Below are positions 60,930 to 64,000 of a stretch of DNA of 64,000 nt, in pieces; positions within the stretch are counted from its first letter, which is position 1; each line of letters opens with the position of its first letter. A model generated the notes under the pieces. That model searched no databases. It was not told the DNA's origin and saw only the letters and a list, made by a program, of their open reading frames with translations. Position numbers and translations under genes: made by a program. Source of the stretch: Hoeflea phototrophica DFL-43. GTDB taxonomy: Bacteria; Pseudomonadota; Alphaproteobacteria; Rhizobiales; Rhizobiaceae. The stretch spans positions 1,568,461-1,632,460 of the forward strand of contig NZ_CM002917.1 in NCBI RefSeq assembly GCF_000154705.2, written 5' to 3'.

Positions 60930-61259
60930 ATGCAAATGACGTGGAGTGTTGAGACTCTTGATGCGGCAGTCGACGCGGAACTGTCAGCGCTGCCGGCCGA
61001 TCAGATCGCCAAATTCATCCGAATAGGTGAGTTGATTGAAGCTTTGGGGCTGGAGCGGATCCGGAAACCTCATGTGAAGCATCTGGAAGGCCCGCTTTGG
61101 GAAATCCGGATGAAGGGCAGGGATGGTATTTCGCGCGCCCTTTATGTGGTCGCCAGACCCAAACGGGTTGTCGTGGTTCGGGTGTTTGCCAAGAAGACGC
61201 AGAAGACCCCGCGGCGTGAGATTGAACTCGCTTTAAAGCGCGCAAAGGACGTCAAATGA
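60930..61259 (+). CDS. RelE/HigB-like toxin (Gp49 type)
   Basis: A 109-residue protein with the fold pattern of the RelE/ParE superfamily: two N-terminal helices, then HVKHLEGPLWEIRMKGRDGISRALYVV and RVFAKKTQKTPRREIELALKRAKD, close to the phage-derived Gp49-like/HigB toxins that cut mRNA on the ribosome. The toxin gene comes first, as in higBA. Two ATGs (60930 and 60936) are possible, neither with an obvious ribosome site. It overlaps the antitoxin start (ATGA). Confidence 0.88.
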   Translation: MQMTWSVETLDAAVDAELSALPADQIAKFIRIGELIEALGLERIRKPHVKHLEGPLWEIRMKGRDGISRALYVVARPKRVVVVRVFAKKTQKTPRREIELALKRAKDVK

Positions 61260-61543
61260 CGAAGTTGAATGCACTGAAGAAGAAACTGTTGAAGCGCCCC
61301 GATGTGCGCACCGAATACGTTTCACTGGCGGACGAGTTTTCGATCGCCGAGGCACTAATCCGTGCCCGTGCCGAGGCCGACATGACCCAGGAGCAGGTTG
61401 CTGAGAGAATGCAGACTTCCCAGTCCTATGTTGCCAAACTGGAAAGCGGGCGCGTCAGCCCTTCGATGAAGGCATTGCAACGCTATGCGGCGGCAACAGG
61501 TGCCAGACTGAAGATCAGCCTGGAGCATGCGGCGTCTCAATGA
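61256..61543 (+). CDS. XRE-family antitoxin
   Basis: A 95-residue protein. Residues 1-30 hold LNALKKKLLKRPDVRTEYVSL, probably the toxin-contacting part, and 30-90 form an XRE helix-turn-helix (MTQEQVAERMQTSQSYVAKLESGRVSPSMKAL). It should neutralise the upstream RelE/HigB-like toxin and repress the operon through the inverted repeat at 60888-60908. The start overlaps the toxin stop by four bases. Confidence 0.9.
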   Translation: MTKLNALKKKLLKRPDVRTEYVSLADEFSIAEALIRARAEADMTQEQVAERMQTSQSYVAKLESGRVSPSMKALQRYAAATGARLKISLEHAASQ

Positions 61544-61613
61544 CGCCTCACTTGCGTGCGCGCGGACAGTCGGGAAACGCCACGACAATTTTGACAGTAG
61601 AACCGCGCTCCTA

Positions 61614-61717
61614 ATGCATGTCGCACTCAATTGGATTCAATTGAGTGATAACGTACATGCATCAAATTAAAGTGTTAGAGCGACCTTTGTGCGTCCAATT
61701 GGACGCACGGCGCTCTA
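61614..61717. repeat. Nested palindromic intergenic repeat
   Basis: The outer arms ATGCATGT (61614-61621) and ACATGCAT (61655-61662) enclose CACTCAATT and AATTGAGTG. A second unit has TAGAGCG (61676-61682) and CGCTCTA (61711-61717) around the perfect 20-bp palindrome GTGCGTCCAATTGGACGCAC (61689-61708). Similar TAGAGCG-bounded palindromes are dispersed in rhizobial genomes. The right arm contains the stop codon of the next gene. Confidence 0.7.
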
Positions 61718-62380
61718 GGACGACAGCGGCGCCAGAAAGCCGTGGACCTGTCGAACCCTGTCCGCAATCTCTGATGCCCAGGCCCCGGGGTGCTTCATTG
61801 CGGCCTCGGACGGTCGCCAGCTTGCAGCCGCAGCGATGTTGTCCTTCACCGCGAGCACCGGCATTCTGCATGCCGAACGCGTGCAGTGGACCACCAGGGC
61901 CAGATTGCCCCCGAACGGGGAGACCAACTGGCAACTGAATGAGTCCGATCCCTCGAAGCTTGCGCACAGATAGTTTGATCCCTGCGTTGTGACGATGTTG
62001 GGCTGCTCGAGCCGGGCGCGATGACCGCTCGCGTTGCGCTCGGTCTCGGACGCGATGTCGTCCACCGCTTCCAGACGCAGTTCCATGAGGTCGATGCCCG
62101 TCTTTTCGGGGTCGTAGTCGATACTTGTGACGACAGGGATCGGATTGCCGCGCCCATCCACCGCCAGCTCGCGCACTTGGCGGCAGATGGTGAGTTCGCG
62201 GATCAGCAATGCCTGCCCGTCAAAGCCCTCGGCCCGGTAGGTCGGGCCTCCACGATGGACCGTCCCGTCTGCTGCTCTAAGGCCGAAATCCACGAAGCGA
62301 AAGAAGTCCGGGCAGTCTTGAGCACTTGCCTGGGCGTTGAAAAACATCAGCAAAAGCGCTGTGAAAAAAATCGTGCGCAC
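61715..62380 (-). CDS. Secreted hypothetical protein
   Basis: A 221-residue protein with a signal peptide (IFFTALLLMFFNAQASAQ) and four widely spaced cysteines. The body contains GQALLIRELTICRQVRELAVDGRGNPIPVV and near its C-terminus NLALVVHCTRSACRMPVLAVK; no family is recognised. GTG 62380 follows a strong GGGAGGAG site, so the longer ATG-started reading is not used. Its stop codon lies in the flanking palindromic repeat. Confidence 0.75.
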   Translation of the reverse strand: MRTIFFTALLLMFFNAQASAQDCPDFFRFVDFGLRAADGTVHRGGPTYRAEGFDGQALLIRELTICRQVRELAVDGRGNPIPVVTSIDYDPEKTGIDLMELRLEAVDDIASETERNASGHRARLEQPNIVTTQGSNYLCASFEGSDSFSCQLVSPFGGNLALVVHCTRSACRMPVLAVKDNIAAAASWRPSEAAMKHPGAWASEIADRVRQVHGFLAPLSS

Positions 62381-62554
62381 GGCTCCTCCCGTCGGTCTGC
62401 AGCAATTAAACCGTCTCCGCAGCCGGAGCGCCAGCCCGAAGCGCGAGGCATCACCTGATAGTGAGAATGGGGCGCCATCGGAGGCGCGCCGGTCAGGCAG
62501 AGCAAGGGGCCGCTCGGGGCCCATTTGGTTGGACTTGGTGAACCCAAGCCAGGC

Positions 62555-63439
62555 TTACAGCACAGTGCCCGACTTGAGGGTCTCAACCAGAAAGTCGCGA
62601 AATGCCGTGACTTTCTTTGGTGTCTGACCGCTTGACGGATAAAGCACGACAAGATCACCAAAGAGCACATGAGGTTCCTGCAGCGACACCTCCTCAAGCA
62701 AGCCTTCCTTGAGGTCGCTGCGCGCCATGAAGGTCGGCAGCAAGCCGACGCCAACGCCCTCGCGCATCAGGTCGCGCGCCAGAAAGAAGTCGTCAACGCA
62801 GTACTGTACGCCATCGGCATCTAACTTGAGCAATTGAACAATACCTGCGTGCAACACCCAGCTGTGGCGTTTTTCGAGCAGTCGTTTTGGACGTCCCTGG
62901 CGCGCGATATAGGCCGGGGCAGCATAGAAGGCGGTCGTGCCGCGAGCGATGCGGCGCATTTTCAAGGCCGAATCCTTGAGTGAGCCGGTTGCAACCCTGA
63001 TCGCCAGATCGTAGCCCTCTCGGACCAGGTCGGCATTGTCTGTGCTCAGGCGGATGTCGAAGCGCACATTGGGAAAGCGCTGCGAAAACGCCGATATGAT
63101 CGCCGGCAGCACCAGCACACCGAATTCGGGTGCTGCGGCAATGCGCAACAATCCTGAAGGCTCGTCCTCAAGCTCCGGCAGGTTGCTGACAGACGTCTGC
63201 AGCGCCGAGAGATGCCCGCGCGTACGCTCATAAAGCGCAGCACCGGCAGTCGACAGCGCCACATGGTGGGTCGTCCGGTGGACCAGCTCGATGCCCAGTT
63301 CAGCCTCAAGCTGAGTGATTGTGCGGCTCACCGTGCCCTTCGCCACCCCAAGTGCCTTGGCCGCCCTGGAGAAGCTTTGGTGCTCGGCGACCGCAGCGAA
63401 CGTCGTCAGCAGTCTCAGGTCAAATGGTGTCTTCATCAC
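62555..63439 (-). CDS. LysR-family transcriptional regulator
   Basis: A 294-residue protein with an N-terminal winged helix-turn-helix (LLTTFAAVAEHQSFSRAAKALGVAKGTVSRTITQLEAELG) and a periplasmic-binding-protein-like effector domain beginning SGLLRIAAAPEFGVLVLP. It is related to the CrgA/DsdC-like group. It follows the old-yellow-enzyme gene on the same strand after about 100 bp, but most LysR targets are divergent, so the target is unclear. Confidence 0.92.
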   Translation of the reverse strand: MMKTPFDLRLLTTFAAVAEHQSFSRAAKALGVAKGTVSRTITQLEAELGIELVHRTTHHVALSTAGAALYERTRGHLSALQTSVSNLPELEDEPSGLLRIAAAPEFGVLVLPAIISAFSQRFPNVRFDIRLSTDNADLVREGYDLAIRVATGSLKDSALKMRRIARGTTAFYAAPAYIARQGRPKRLLEKRHSWVLHAGIVQLLKLDADGVQYCVDDFFLARDLMREGVGVGLLPTFMARSDLKEGLLEEVSLQEPHVLFGDLVVLYPSSGQTPKKVTAFRDFLVETLKSGTVL

Positions 63440-63543
63440 GGAACAGCATGTTGCATTTCGATCTCAAGTGCCAGACAGAAACAGCTCTGCTGTCGCTCGG
63501 GCTGAAAAGGAGCCGCCGGGAACTGATCCCGGCGGCGTTCTCG

Positions 63544-64000
63544 TCAGACCAGTTCGGCCAATGATGCGGGATCGAACGCCTTGAGATCATCCGCGCTGCC
63601 GGTCCTGATCTTGGTCACCCATTGCGGGTCTCCCAGGATCGCGCGGCCGACAGCGATCAGGTCGAATTCCCCGGCTTCCATGCGCCTGACCAGGCCATCG
63701 AGGCCCACCGGGGAGGATGTCTCTCCACCGAACGCGGCCATGAATTCGCCCGACAGTCCCACCGATCCGACGGAGATGGTGGCAGCGCCGGTCAGCTTCT
63801 TGGCCCAGCCGGCAAAATTGAGACCTTCCTCGCCATCGATTTCGGGAAATTCCGGTTCCCAGAAGCGGCGTTGCGAGCAATGGAAAATGTCGACGCCAGC
63901 GTCCTTGAGCGGCATCAGCCAGTCTTCCATCTCACCGGGTGTGGTGGCAAGCCGGACCTCGAAATCCTGCTGCTTCCACTGGCTGAGCCGCATCAACAGC
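63544..64000 (-). CDS. NADH:flavin oxidoreductase (old yellow enzyme family), C-terminal part
   Basis: The last 152 residues are visible, the gene continuing beyond the right edge. IFHCSQRRFWEPEFP, then ISVGSVGLSGEF and MEAGEFDLIAVGRAILGDPQWVTKI form the end of the flavin-binding TIM barrel, including the FMN-phosphate loop (VGRAILGDP). These enzymes reduce activated C=C bonds with NAD(P)H. It precedes the LysR gene on the same strand. Confidence 0.88.
   Translation of the reverse strand, partial: LLMRLSQWKQQDFEVRLATTPGEMEDWLMPLKDAGVDIFHCSQRRFWEPEFPEIDGEEGLNFAGWAKKLTGAATISVGSVGLSGEFMAAFGGETSSPVGLDGLVRRMEAGEFDLIAVGRAILGDPQWVTKIRTGSADDLKAFDPASLAELV

Noticed and set aside
1..64000. CRISPR array
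   Set aside because: No set of regularly spaced direct repeats with unique spacers was seen, nor any cas-like gene.

Overview
The window is GC-rich (low sixties per cent by eye) and reads as chromosome of an alphaproteobacterium of the order Hyphomicrobiales (Rhizobiales), probably a marine Rhizobiaceae/Phyllobacteriaceae lineage such as Hoeflea; the genus is a guess. Three things support the order: a circularly permuted two-piece tmRNA whose tag reads ANDNYAEARLAA, the rhizobial gene order thyA-mazG-folA-hflK-hflC-degP-serB/miaA-ilvI-ilvH, and small families typical of the order (DUF4169, DUF2853, TIGR03808, SspB-alpha). No tRNA, rRNA or CRISPR array was seen.

1-12.4 kb: an EamA exporter (cut by the left edge) diverges from a MarR regulator over an 18-bp palindrome. 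Then come a lytic transglycosylase with an EF-hand, a Rhizobium etli-type zinc asparaginase, an AraC regulator diverging from an NmrA-DUF4345-DUF1772 membrane/redox operon, oligopeptidase B, a TadG-like von Willebrand protein, a cytochrome c'/dihaem cytochrome pair, sodB and a LysE-type exporter. 12.7-25.7 kb: a GGDEF-EAL protein, three Tat-exported proteins (intradiol dioxygenase, TIGR03808 beta-helix, dienelactone hydrolase), a lipoprotein, an AhpD-like protein, YchJ, a glyoxalase, a lipoprotein polysaccharide deacetylase and a UvrD/PcrA helicase.

25.7-28.7 kb is the only clearly accessory stretch. It holds about 600 bp with no convincing gene, a pair of tiny membrane-protein genes, an 839-bp IS5-family element flanked by CTAG that separates that pair from its apparent terminator, a palindromic repeat and a 5'-truncated LysR gene. 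28.7-36.2 kb: an orphan Flp pilin, a PepSY iron-type membrane protein, a diguanylate cyclase, MAPEG, a thioesterase-ClC operon and a D-lactate/glycolate-type FAD oxidase. 36.3-41.9 kb: a giant AsmA protein without a standard start codon, then sspB-DUF4169-RHH directly downstream of the permuted ssrA, so the proteolysis tag RNA and its ClpXP adaptor gene are neighbours.

42.5-56.3 kb is the core block: folate/thymidylate genes with overlapping junctions, membrane quality control (HflKC, DUF2065, DegP) behind a heat-shock-like promoter, serB and miaA with overlapping divergent start codons, a diguanylate cyclase, a HerA-like ATPase, and ilvIH behind a complete-looking attenuator (leader peptide with Ile-Leu-Val-Val plus mutually exclusive hairpins). 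56.3-64 kb: an aldo/keto reductase, a LysE exporter leading into a cobalt-type nitrile hydratase operon, a RecD-like helicase, a RelE/HigB-type toxin-antitoxin pair with an operator-like inverted repeat, a nested palindromic repeat, a secreted protein, a LysR regulator and the C-terminal part of an old-yellow-enzyme family reductase cut by the right edge.

No wholly new system is proven. The strongest candidates for follow-up are the micro-operon interrupted by the IS, the ssrA-sspB neighbourhood, the ilv attenuator, the AsmA start anomaly and the HerA ATPase without a partner nuclease.
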